The translations under genes and the position numbers were made by a program. From Bradyrhizobium elkanii WSM2783 (GTDB lineage: Bacteria > Pseudomonadota > Alphaproteobacteria > Rhizobiales > Xanthobacteraceae): a stretch of DNA of 53,737 nt. Position 1 is the first letter of the stretch; each line of letters opens with the position of its first letter. The stretch is from positions 1 through 53,737 of the forward strand of contig NZ_AXAP01000057.1 of the NCBI RefSeq assembly GCF_000472865.1, read 5' to 3'. This document shows, in pieces, positions 8,401 through 15,876 of this stretch. A model generated the notes under the pieces. That model searched no databases and had not been told where the DNA came from. It was given only the letters and a program-made list of their open reading frames with translations.

Positions 8401-9158
8401 CCTGCGAGGAAGCCGAGGTGCTGCTTCAGGCGCTGATCGACGGCGAGCTCGACGCGGGACATGCGCGCGAGGTCGAGGACCACGTCGCAGGCTGCCCGCG
8501 CTGCACGGAGCTGGCGAAAGACTATCGCGCGATCAGCCGCATGATTGCGGAAAAAGGTGCAAGCTACACTGCGCCGCCCGAGCTGCGCCGGCGCATCGAG
8601 GCCGCGCTGCCGCAGCCGAAGGTTGCCCCAAGTCGCCGCGCGGTGCTGCGCGGCTTCGCGCTGGGATCGGCCGTCTCCGCGATGGCTGCCACCGGTCTCG
8701 TCGCCGTCATCCTGCGCAGCGACGACGAGGCGCGCGTCCAGTCGGAACTGGTCTCGGCGCATCTGCGCTCGCTGCAGGCCGGCCATCTCACCGACGTGCT
8801 TTCCACCGACCAGCACACGGTCAAGCCGTGGTTCAACGGCAGGCTCGATGTCGCCCCGCCGGTGATCGACCTCACCGCCCTGGGCTTTACCCTGATCGGC
8901 GGACGTCTCGACTATGTCGACGCCCGCCCGATCGGCGCCGTGGTCTATCGAAGGCGCCAGCACGTCATCAACCTGTTCGTCGCGCAGACGTCAGACACCG
9001 AGCGCCACGCCGCCCGGATGAGCCAGCGGCAGGGCTTCAACATCCGCCACTGGAGCGATCACGGCCTGAATTTCTGGGCCGTCAGCGACCTCGCCGCCGA
9101 CGAGCTTGCCGAGTTCGGCGAGAAGTTCGAGACGGCGATGCGGACTCCGGCCACGTAG
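8397..9158 (+). CDS. Zinc-finger anti-sigma factor with one membrane anchor
   Basis: A 253-residue protein starting in the ATGA overlap with the sigma gene. The N-terminal zf-HC2/ZAS domain shows Cys3 and His29-x3-Cys33-x2-Cys36, the zinc-binding anti-sigma signature. A hydrophobic segment (about residues 85-105, preceded by SRR) anchors it in the inner membrane, leaving a C-terminal periplasmic domain (about residues 107-253) that could sense the envelope signal. The domain resembles other uncharacterised anti-sigma sensors. Predicted to hold the neighbouring ECF factor inactive until the signal arrives. Confidence 0.85.
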   Translation: MTCEEAEVLLQALIDGELDAGHAREVEDHVAGCPRCTELAKDYRAISRMIAEKGASYTAPPELRRRIEAALPQPKVAPSRRAVLRGFALGSAVSAMAATGLVAVILRSDDEARVQSELVSAHLRSLQAGHLTDVLSTDQHTVKPWFNGRLDVAPPVIDLTALGFTLIGGRLDYVDARPIGAVVYRRRQHVINLFVAQTSDTERHAARMSQRQGFNIRHWSDHGLNFWAVSDLAADELAEFGEKFETAMRTPAT

Positions 9159-9176
9159 CCGGACGGTTGTGGGCGA

Positions 9177-9581
9177 CTATTGCTGCGGAGGGTATCGGTC
9201 GAATACGGGCAGCTCGTGCGCGCGTGCCATCCATTGGACCCGCTCGGCGACCTGGACATGGATCACTGGCGGAACGACGTCAGGATCATCATAGGTCCCG
9301 CTCGGAACATCGATGATCCCGGGCAGCATCTGCTCGCTGACGTAGAAAAGACCGGTGCCGCAGTTGGCGCAAAAATGCCGGCGGCCGTGCTCGGATGATT
9401 CGTAGATCTTGGGCTGGCCTTGCGTCACCTTGACGGCATTGGCGGGATACATCGTCCAGCCGACCATCGGCGCGCCGGCGTGACGCCTGCAATCCGAGCA
9501 GTGGCAGAGGGCGTGCGTAAGGGCTTCGCCTTCAGCCTCGTAACGGATGGCTCCGCAATGACAACCGCCTGTGATGCGCAT
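9177..9581 (-). CDS. GFA/CENP-V family zinc protein
   Basis: A 134-residue protein of the glutathione-dependent formaldehyde-activating (GFA) family. Cysteines are in the expected pattern: Cys7/Cys9 (GGCHCG), Cys26/Cys28/Cys31 (CHCSDC) and Cys71/Cys74 (CANC). These bind structural and catalytic zinc. The length is typical. Activity as a formaldehyde-glutathione enzyme is disputed for the family and is not implied. It converges on the anti-sigma gene, with 18 bases between stops. Confidence 0.87.
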   Translation of the reverse strand: MRITGGCHCGAIRYEAEGEALTHALCHCSDCRRHAGAPMVGWTMYPANAVKVTQGQPKIYESSEHGRRHFCANCGTGLFYVSEQMLPGIIDVPSGTYDDPDVVPPVIHVQVAERVQWMARAHELPVFDRYPPQQ

Positions 9582-9624
9582 TTCATCTCCTCCCAGGTCG
9601 TTGATAGAGTCGATTAATCGAAGG

Positions 9625-9691
9625 CGTAGTCCACCAACACGCGTTGGTTGGTGAGAGCTGCGGCGATTACGCTTCGCTAATCCGCCCTACG
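9625..9691. repeat. Intergenic repeat (GATTACGCTTCGCTAATCCGCC family)
   Basis: CGTAGTCCACCAACACGCG followed by a TTGGTTGGTG arm and then a segment ending in CTAATCCGCCCTACG is a form of the very common bradyrhizobial repeat in which GGATTACGC-like arms face each other. It lies between the hpnO stop and the GFA gene. Confidence 0.55.
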
Positions 9692-9702
9692 AGTCCACAC
9701 GG

Positions 9703-11094
9703 CTACGCCGACTTGCGCACCGCGTTGTCGACCAGCGTCTTGCCGAGCGACCAGATCGCGCCGGGGACCTTGTGGCTGCCGGCGATGACGGTGTCGAAGG
9801 CCTTTTCGATCCAGGTGCAGTCGTCCTCGGTGAGGACGAGCGGTGGCAGGAGCTTGATGGTGTGGAGGCCGTGGCCGGCGACCTGGGTCAGGATCTTGTG
9901 GTCCTTGAACAGCGGCACGGTGATGAGCTGGCAGAACAGGCCCTTGTTGGCGGTCTCCAGCACGTTCCAGGATGCACGCAGGCGCAGCGACTTCGGCGGG
10001 CCGAACTCGATGCCGATCATCAATCCCTTGCCGCGGACTTCCTTCATCAGCTCATAGCCCGGCACCATCCGCGTCAGCGCGAGGCGGAGCTCGGCGCCGC
10101 GCTTGGCGGCCTGCTCGACCAGCTTCTCGGCCTTGATGACGTCGAGCGTCGCGATGCCGGCGGCCATCGCCAGATCGTTCTTCGAGAACGTCGAGCCGTG
10201 CACGACGGCGCGATCCATCTGGTTGAAGATCTTGTCGAAGATGCTCTTGCGCGTCAGCAGCGCGCCGACCGGGACATGACCGCCGGACAGCGCCTTCGCG
10301 AGCAGCACCATGTCAGGCTCGACATTCCAGTGCTCGACGGCGAGGAATTTGCCGGTGCGGCCGATGCCGGTCTGAATCTCGTCGGCAACAAGCAGCGTGC
10401 CGTATTTCCGGCACAGCGCCGCGGCGCCAGGCAGGAATTCGTCCGAGGGCATGTTGACGCCCTTGCCCTGGATCGGCTCGACGATGAAGGCCGCGACCTG
10501 GCGCGACGACAGCGCCTGCTCGAGCGCGGCAAGATCGTTGAAGGGAATCTGGGTGCAGCCGGGCAATAGCGGCTCGAAGCCGGAACGGAAATTGGTGTCG
10601 TCCATCAGCGACAACGCGCCATAGGACAATCCGTGAAACGAATGCGAGCAGGACACGATGCCGGGCCGCCCGGTCGCGCCACGCGCGAACTTGATGGCGG
10701 CTTCTACCGTCTCGGCGCCCGAATTGGAAAAGAATACCTTGTCCAGATATGGCACATATTCGAGCAGGCGCTCGGCGAGGATGCCGGCGAGCGTGGACAC
10801 GTCAAGCTGCACGAGGTTGGGCAGATCGGCATCCAGCACGCTCTTCAAGGCCTGGCGCAGCGCCGGGTGGTTGCGGCCGATCGCAAAAACGCCAAATCCG
10901 CTGAGTAGGTCGAGATAACGTGCCCCCTCACGATCGAAGAGATATTGGCCTTGCCCTTTTTGAAAGCCGACGTCATAGCCGATGGTTTTGAGCACGCGCA
11001 CGAGCTGCTCGTTCAAGTAACGCGCGTGCAGGGAACTGCGCTGCGCCTGGCGCTCCACAAACATCTCGGAAACGTCTAGATTTGAGCTTAGCAT
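9703..11094 (-). CDS. hpnO: Hopanoid aminotransferase HpnO (class III)
   Basis: A 463-residue PLP-dependent class III aminotransferase. In Rhodopseudomonas palustris HpnO is needed to make aminobacteriohopanetriol from a ribosylhopane-derived aldehyde. Family motifs seen: FFSNSGAETVEAAIKFAR, SFHGLSYGALSL, VEPIQGKGVNMP, LLVADEIQTGIGRTG with the PLP-contacting Asp, and the Schiff-base Lys267 in LLAKALSGG. The position next to hpnN in a hopanoid cluster separates it from ornithine or acetylornithine aminotransferases. It diverges from the DUF2147 gene across about 100 bases containing a perfect hairpin. Confidence 0.88.
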   Translation of the reverse strand: MLSSNLDVSEMFVERQAQRSSLHARYLNEQLVRVLKTIGYDVGFQKGQGQYLFDREGARYLDLLSGFGVFAIGRNHPALRQALKSVLDADLPNLVQLDVSTLAGILAERLLEYVPYLDKVFFSNSGAETVEAAIKFARGATGRPGIVSCSHSFHGLSYGALSLMDDTNFRSGFEPLLPGCTQIPFNDLAALEQALSSRQVAAFIVEPIQGKGVNMPSDEFLPGAAALCRKYGTLLVADEIQTGIGRTGKFLAVEHWNVEPDMVLLAKALSGGHVPVGALLTRKSIFDKIFNQMDRAVVHGSTFSKNDLAMAAGIATLDVIKAEKLVEQAAKRGAELRLALTRMVPGYELMKEVRGKGLMIGIEFGPPKSLRLRASWNVLETANKGLFCQLITVPLFKDHKILTQVAGHGLHTIKLLPPLVLTEDDCTWIEKAFDTVIAGSHKVPGAIWSLGKTLVDNAVRKSA

Positions 11095-11131
11095 TGGCTA
11101 CATACGTCGGTTGATGGTCATTTCGTCAACT

Positions 11132-11155
11132 CAAAACGCCGAATGCGGCGTTTTG
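11132..11155. promoter_or_regulatory. Perfect 10-bp hairpin in the hpnO / DUF2147 divergent promoter region
   Basis: CAAAACGCCG and CGGCGTTTTG flank AATG. The palindrome is centred between two divergent start codons (11094 minus, 11199 plus). It has no following T-run in either direction beyond the arm itself and follows no gene end, so an operator is more likely than a terminator. Confidence 0.45.
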
Positions 11156-11174
11156 CCCCCAAGCTTTGGCTCTT

Positions 11175-11186
11175 CTACACTTAAGC
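11175..11186 (+). promoter_or_regulatory. CTACACTTAAGC motif, copy 1
   Basis: This 12-base word lies 13 bases before the DUF2147 start and recurs exactly, in reverse orientation, upstream of ispH (14798-14809). CCCCCAAGC lies nearby at both places (11156-11164 and, reversed, 14786-14794). It may be a shared regulator site of the hopanoid locus, but this is inference from two copies. Confidence 0.35.
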
Positions 11187-11198
11187 ACAGGTAAGACC

Positions 11199-11909
11199 AT
11201 GTTGCACTGCCCACCCAAGCTCGCACGCACCATAGCATACTCGGGATTCGTTTTGGCGAGCACAATGGTCCCAGCGCTGGCCGCGGATCCGACCGGCGAC
11301 TGGCGCGTGGCTGACGGTGTCGCCCATATCCGGGTCGCACAATGCAACGGCAGCCTCTGGGGCGCAGTCGCCTGGGAGAAGACCCCCGGCGGCAAGGATA
11401 CGCATAATCCGGACGCCGCGAAGCAAAGCCGGCCCACGCTCGGCATGCCGATCCTGATCGACATGAAGAAGAAGGCGGGCACGGATGCGTGGGAGGGCCA
11501 AGTCTATAATGCCAAGGACGGTCAGCTCTACAGCTCTACGATCAAGCCAATTGGCTCTGACAAGCTCGAGATTCAAGGCTGCGTGCTGGGCTTTCTCTGC
11601 GGCGGCGAAACCTGGACCCGCGTTGGGCCTCCGATTCCCTCCAGCGCCGCTGGCAGCACGCCCCCTGCCAACAGCGTGGCCAAGGGCGCCGCGCCCAAAG
11701 GTGCATCGCCGTCTACATCGCAGCAGGCAGCCGCTCCGACCCCGCCCAAGACCACCGGCTCGGTGAGCTCGGCTCCCGCCACCGCGCCGGCCGCGTCTTC
11801 CAAGCAACCGGCCGGCCAGAAGCAGGCAGCAGCCGTCCCAGCCGCCCCATCAGGTGACGTCGTCGGCGATATCTGCCTCCTTCCGGACGTCGCGCGGTTT
11901 ACCCATTAG
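11199..11909 (+). CDS. DUF2147 secreted protein with Ala/Pro/Ser-rich tail
   Basis: A 236-residue exported protein. A signal peptide ends at PALA-AD. The next ~110 residues form a DUF2147 domain (PTGDWRVADGVAHIRVAQC, LWGAVAWEK, then IKPIGSDKLEIQGCVLGFLC and GGETWTRV). From about residue 145 onward the sequence is a low-complexity Ala/Pro/Ser/Lys tail. Start ATG 11199 follows AGGTAAG; the frame is open to 11166. The last 60 bases overlap the 3' end of hpnN on the opposite strand, so the final ~19 residues are read antisense to HpnN. Function unknown; its place between hpnO and hpnN suggests an envelope role linked to hopanoids. Confidence 0.8.
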   Translation: MLHCPPKLARTIAYSGFVLASTMVPALAADPTGDWRVADGVAHIRVAQCNGSLWGAVAWEKTPGGKDTHNPDAAKQSRPTLGMPILIDMKKKAGTDAWEGQVYNAKDGQLYSSTIKPIGSDKLEIQGCVLGFLCGGETWTRVGPPIPSSAAGSTPPANSVAKGAAPKGASPSTSQQAAAPTPPKTTGSVSSAPATAPAASSKQPAGQKQAAAVPAAPSGDVVGDICLLPDVARFTH

Positions 11910-14468
11910 TGCCGGCTGGAAGAGCAGCACCGCGGCGAGAGTCGTGACCAGCGACAGCGCGAGCAATTTGCCCATGCTCGCGGTTCCTGGATGACTTGAA
12001 AGCCACAGGCTGCCGAACGCCGTTGCCGTCGTCAGCGCGCTGAAAAAGATTGCTCGCGTCAGGCTCGACTGCAGCAGATTCGTTCTGCCCTGACGCCAGG
12101 CGGTGACGTAATAGATCTTGAAGGCGACGCCGACGCCGAGCAACAGCGGCAGCGCGACGATGTTGGCGAAGTTGAGCGGGAGCCCGATCAGCACGCAGAT
12201 TTCCAGCGTCACGGCGCCCGCGACCAGCAGCGGCACGATCGTGAGCAGCACATCACTAACCCGCCGCAGCGTCAGCCAGAGCAGCAGGCTGATCACGATC
12301 AGCGACCAGATGCCGGCGTGGATGAACGCCTTCACCACAGTATCGCCGGACTTCAGGATCGAGACCGGGCCGCCGATCGCGGTCGGCTCGGCCGCGAGCA
12401 CGGCGGCGGCGAATTTGCGCAGCGTATCGTTGTCGTTCGGATCGCCCTTCGGCAGGGCCTCCACCCGTATCAGCCCGTCCTTGGCCTTCCATTGGCGGAC
12501 CAGCTCCTCCGGCAGCGACTTCAGGGTGACGGTCTGGGCCTGCAGCATGTCCCTGAGCTGGTCGAGCACCACCTTGAGCGGCGAAACGAACACGTTCTGC
12601 GCCTTGTCGCGCGTCGCCTGATTCGAATCAGCGAGCTTGGTCAGCGCATCCGCAAGCCGGCGCGCAGCCACGGCGCCGGCGTTCTTGATGTCGCCGGCGG
12701 TCTTGCGGAGGTTGTCGGCCGAGCTCTTCAGCGACTCGACATTCTCCTGGTCGGTCGGCGGCGCATCGATCGAATCCGGATTGAGCGCCGGGTTGAGCAT
12801 CTTCGCCGCCTGCGCGATCAGCTTCAGCTTGGCCGGCTGATCGGTCGGCACGAAGCTGTCGAGCGACCGGACGCTCAACACCTCCGGCAGCTTCTCCAGC
12901 CTCTCCTCGATCTTCCTGGCGTCGGCTTCCGAATGCGTCATCACGTTGATCGCATTGGCGCCGGTGTTCGGGTCGCGCCTCAAATCGAGGAAGGTCGCGA
13001 TCGATTCGACGTGCGAGTTGCGCAGGTTGATCGGATTGAAGTCGAACTTCATGTAGTAGAGCAGCGGCAGGCCGGCGATCACCAGCGCGAGCGTGCTGAT
13101 GATGATGGCGACGCGATGCTTCTCCAGGAAGTGGTCAACGGGCGCGAGAAATGCGTAACCGACCGGCTCCTTCTCGCCGGGCGGATTGAGCAGGTCGAGG
13201 AGCGCCGGCAGTGTGGTGATGCTGGTGAGGAACGCGATCAGCATGCCGGCGCCGGCGATCTTGCCGAGTTCGGAAATGCCCTTGTAGTCGGTCGGCAGGA
13301 AGCACAGGAAGCCCGCGGCGGTGGCCATCGCCGCAAGCGACAGCGGCACCGCCGAGCGCCGCGCCGCGTTCTCCAGCGCCAGCGTCAGGTTGTCGTTCTT
13401 GAAGCGTTCGGAGCGGTAGCGGACGCTGAACTGGATGCCGAAATCGACCCCGAGGCCCACGAACAGCACGGCAAAGGCGATCGACAACAGGTTGAGCGAG
13501 CCGACCATCATCAGGCCGACGGCCGTGGTGATGGCAAGCCCGATGAACAGGTTCAGGAACACGGCGAAGATGATCTTGGCCGAATGCAGCGCGAGCCACA
13601 GGATCACCAATACGATCAGCACGGTGCCGATGCCGTTGATGACGGCGCCGTCCTGCACGGTGGCATATTCCTCGTTCGCGATCGGGACCGGCCCGGTGAG
13701 GCGGACGCGCGCGCCATATTCGCTTGCGAATTTCAGGTCCGCAGCCGCCTGCCGGATCGCATCGGTCGCTGCCTTGCCGGGCTCCAGCGCCTGATAGTCG
13801 AGCACCGGCTTGAACTCGATGAAGGCGCGCTTGTCCGAATCGGTCAGCGGCTTATCGCTGGTGAGCTCGCGCCAGGAGAAAGTCGGATTGCCCTTGTTGC
13901 TGAGGACATCCTCGACCGTCTGAGAGATCAGGTTGAAGGGCCGCGCGGCATTCTCGAGCTTGGCCTGCCCGCGCTTGACGCCGGCAAGGCCGGTCTCCAG
14001 CGCACCGGTGAGGCCGCGGATCGAAGGATCGCCGGCCATGATCTCGATCAGGGGCGCGGCTGATTCGAGCTCGCCGGTGACCTGCGCGACTTCCTCGGTC
14101 GGCAGAAACAGAAGCCCGTTCTTCTCGAAGAATTCGCCGGAGCCGAGCGGGGTGACCGATTCGAAATGCTCGGTGTCACCGGTAAGCTTATCGGCCAGCG
14201 CCTTGGCCGCCAGACCCGTGAGTTCCGGCGTCGGCGCCTCCACGACGGCAAGAATCAGGCGCTCGCGGTCGAAAGCTTCCTCAAACTTGATGTCGCGCTG
14301 GCGCCAGTCGAGGTTGGGCGAGATCAGCGTATTGATGTCGGTATTGATCGTGAAGTTGCGCGCCGCATAATAGCCCGCCGCCACCGCAAGAATCAGCGAG
14401 AGGGCGACGACAGGGACGGCAAATCGCGTGCACGCCTTAACAATCGAGACAACAATACGTGTCAGCAC
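11850..14468 (-). CDS. hpnN: Hopanoid transporter HpnN (RND/MMPL family)
   Basis: An 872-residue inner-membrane RND-type protein. In R. palustris HpnN is required to place hopanoids in the outer membrane. A first membrane helix (VPVVALSLILAVAAGYYAA) precedes a large periplasmic domain, then two MMPL blocks of about five helices each (e.g. VLIVLVILWLALHSAKIIF, IAFAVLFVGLGVDFGIQFS with the SSD-like GVDFGIQ, and late WSLIVISLLLWLTLRR). The frame continues to 14573, but GTG 14468 (VLTRIVVSIVKACTRF) follows GAAAG and lies downstream of a canonical EcfG promoter at 14504-14528, which excludes the longer start. Its 3' end overlaps the DUF2147 gene by 60 bases. Confidence 0.9.
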   Translation of the reverse strand: MLTRIVVSIVKACTRFAVPVVALSLILAVAAGYYAARNFTINTDINTLISPNLDWRQRDIKFEEAFDRERLILAVVEAPTPELTGLAAKALADKLTGDTEHFESVTPLGSGEFFEKNGLLFLPTEEVAQVTGELESAAPLIEIMAGDPSIRGLTGALETGLAGVKRGQAKLENAARPFNLISQTVEDVLSNKGNPTFSWRELTSDKPLTDSDKRAFIEFKPVLDYQALEPGKAATDAIRQAAADLKFASEYGARVRLTGPVPIANEEYATVQDGAVINGIGTVLIVLVILWLALHSAKIIFAVFLNLFIGLAITTAVGLMMVGSLNLLSIAFAVLFVGLGVDFGIQFSVRYRSERFKNDNLTLALENAARRSAVPLSLAAMATAAGFLCFLPTDYKGISELGKIAGAGMLIAFLTSITTLPALLDLLNPPGEKEPVGYAFLAPVDHFLEKHRVAIIISTLALVIAGLPLLYYMKFDFNPINLRNSHVESIATFLDLRRDPNTGANAINVMTHSEADARKIEERLEKLPEVLSVRSLDSFVPTDQPAKLKLIAQAAKMLNPALNPDSIDAPPTDQENVESLKSSADNLRKTAGDIKNAGAVAARRLADALTKLADSNQATRDKAQNVFVSPLKVVLDQLRDMLQAQTVTLKSLPEELVRQWKAKDGLIRVEALPKGDPNDNDTLRKFAAAVLAAEPTAIGGPVSILKSGDTVVKAFIHAGIWSLIVISLLLWLTLRRVSDVLLTIVPLLVAGAVTLEICVLIGLPLNFANIVALPLLLGVGVAFKIYYVTAWRQGRTNLLQSSLTRAIFFSALTTATAFGSLWLSSHPGTASMGKLLALSLVTTLAAVLLFQPALMGKPRDVRKEADIADDVT

Positions 14469-14503
14469 TTCATTTCTTTCTGATCTCAGGAAGCACGCCG
14501 AAA

Positions 14504-14528
14504 AACGCCCGCTATGTAGCGGAGTTCC
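14504..14528 (-). promoter_or_regulatory. EcfG (general stress) promoter of hpnN
   Basis: On the minus strand GGAAC (14528-14524) is followed after exactly 16 bases by CGTT (14507-14504). This matches the alphaproteobacterial EcfG consensus GGAAC-N16/17-CGTT. The expected transcript start, about 14497, gives a leader of about 30 bases before GTG 14468. It argues that hpnN belongs to the general stress regulon in this strain. Confidence 0.65.
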
Positions 14529-14683
14529 CAGGGCCGATCTAATGTTGTTTCGACCGCCCGACCGCTGGTTCACGAAGCAGCGTCGAAACCGGCCGGAACG
14601 GCGTTGCGCGCGGTATATCCCGCCCCAGCGGGCAATAAAGTGACGAACAAGTGAGCTGGGGTGGGCATTAATGCCGCAGTTTT

Positions 14684-14699
14684 AGGTATTTTGATACCT
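14684..14699. promoter_or_regulatory. AT-rich palindrome in the hpnN / ispH divergent region
   Basis: AGGTAT and ATACCT are separated by TTTG. The rest of the 447-base gap between hpnN (14468) and ispH (14916) holds the EcfG promoter of hpnN, the shared CTACACTTAAGC motif near ispH, and no coding frame. The palindrome could be an operator, but no family-specific site is recognised. Confidence 0.3.
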
Positions 14700-14785
14700 T
14701 AAAATGGTAACCCGAGTGATAACCGTTCCGTAATCCGGCTTTCCTAGACGCTCATTTTTTGACACAAAGCGCTCTTCTTCCGTGC

Positions 14786-14809
14786 GCTTGGGGGTGGGCT
14801 TAAGTGTAG
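14786..14809 (-). promoter_or_regulatory. CTACACTTAAGC motif, copy 2, with adjoining CCCCCAAGC
   Basis: Read on the minus strand, CTACACTTAAGC (14809-14798) is followed by CCA and CCCCCAAGC (14794-14786). Both words also lie within 31 bases of each other upstream of the DUF2147 gene. Position is about 107 bases before the ispH start. Confidence 0.35.
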
Positions 14810-14915
14810 GAACCCGTGGTGTGGAGATTGCAGGCAGGCAGGACATGCCGGCTGCAGTATTCGGCCGCGCGGGTTTTCGGATCAGGATTGGTGCAATTTG
14901 CTTAACGGACGTCCC

Positions 14916-15842
14916 ATGGAGGTTTTTCTAGCGCAGCCGCGGGGGTTTTGCGCCGGCGTGGTGCGCGCCATCGAGATCGTCGAGCGGGCGCTCGAGAAAT
15001 ACGGGCCGCCGGTCTATGTGCGGCACGAGATCGTCCATAACAAATACGTCGTCGAAAGCCTGAAGAACAAGGGCGCGATCTTCGTCGAGGACCTTTCCGA
15101 GGTTCCGGCGAACGCGGTGACCGTGTTCAGCGCCCATGGCGTGGCGCGCAGCGTCGAGGAAGAGGCCGCCGCACGCGGCCTGCCGGTGCTCAACGCCACC
15201 TGCCCGCTGGTCACCAAGGTTCACAACCAGGGCAAGCGCTATATGTCGAAGGGCCGGGCATTGATCCTGATCGGGCATGCCGGCCACCCCGAGGTCGAGG
15301 GAACCATGGGCCAGGTTCCAGGCCCCGTGCTGCTGGTCCAGAGCGTCGAGGACGTCAAGGCCCTGACGCTGCCGGCTGATACGCCAATCGCCTACATCAC
15401 CCAGACCACACTGAGCGTAGATGACACACGTGAGATTATTCTGGCGCTCCAGGCCCGGTTTACAGACATTCAAGGCCCTGACATCCGCGATATCTGTTAT
15501 GCCACACAGAACCGCCAATCCGCGGTAAGGGACCTGAGCAAGCTGGTGGATGTCATCCTGGTGGTTGGGGCCGCCAATAGTTCCAATTCCAATCGGTTGC
15601 GCGAGATCGGCACCGAGGCCGGTGTCGCCAGTTACCTCATTGCCGATGGCACCGAACTCAACCCGGAATGGCTGAACAATGCGAAGACCGTCGGCATCAC
15701 GGCAGGTGCCTCGGCACCCGAAGTGCTGGTCGACGACGTGATCGAGGCGTTGCGGCGCATCGGACCGGTCAAGGTGTCGGTCCTGTCGGGACGGGAAGAG
15801 AACATCGAATTCCGCCTGCCGGCCGAACTGACCGCGGGCTGA
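14916..15842 (+). CDS. ispH: 4-hydroxy-3-methylbut-2-enyl diphosphate reductase IspH (LytB)
   Basis: A 308-residue [4Fe-4S] enzyme catalysing the last step of the MEP pathway, yielding IPP and DMAPP. The three cluster cysteines are Cys12 (QPRGFCAGVVRAI), Cys96 (NATCPLVTKVH) and Cys194 (DICYATQNRQ). The catalytic-site residues HEIVHN, FSAHGV, GHAGHPEVEGT, TQTTLS and SSNSNRL are present. It lies 34 bases before hpnH and is probably cotranscribed, tying isoprenoid precursor supply to hopanoid production. TTG 14898 would add six residues; ATG 14916 is preferred on family start, though the Shine-Dalgarno is weak. Confidence 0.94.
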   Translation: MEVFLAQPRGFCAGVVRAIEIVERALEKYGPPVYVRHEIVHNKYVVESLKNKGAIFVEDLSEVPANAVTVFSAHGVARSVEEEAAARGLPVLNATCPLVTKVHNQGKRYMSKGRALILIGHAGHPEVEGTMGQVPGPVLLVQSVEDVKALTLPADTPIAYITQTTLSVDDTREIILALQARFTDIQGPDIRDICYATQNRQSAVRDLSKLVDVILVVGAANSSNSNRLREIGTEAGVASYLIADGTELNPEWLNNAKTVGITAGASAPEVLVDDVIEALRRIGPVKVSVLSGREENIEFRLPAELTAG

Positions 15843-15876
15843 CCCAAACTAGGTCGTGAGAGTCGAGAGAGAAAGA

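Noticed and set aside
12318..14063. 581-codon plus-strand frame opposite hpnN
   Set aside because: Arg/Asp/Gln/His-rich shadow of hpnN codons; no family resemblance.
14759..14764. TTGACA as a sigma-70 -35 box for ispH
   Set aside because: No acceptable -10 at 16-18 bases; the downstream sequence is GC-rich.
14809..14834. GGAACC near ispH as an EcfG promoter
   Set aside because: No CGTT or GTT at 16-17 bases downstream.
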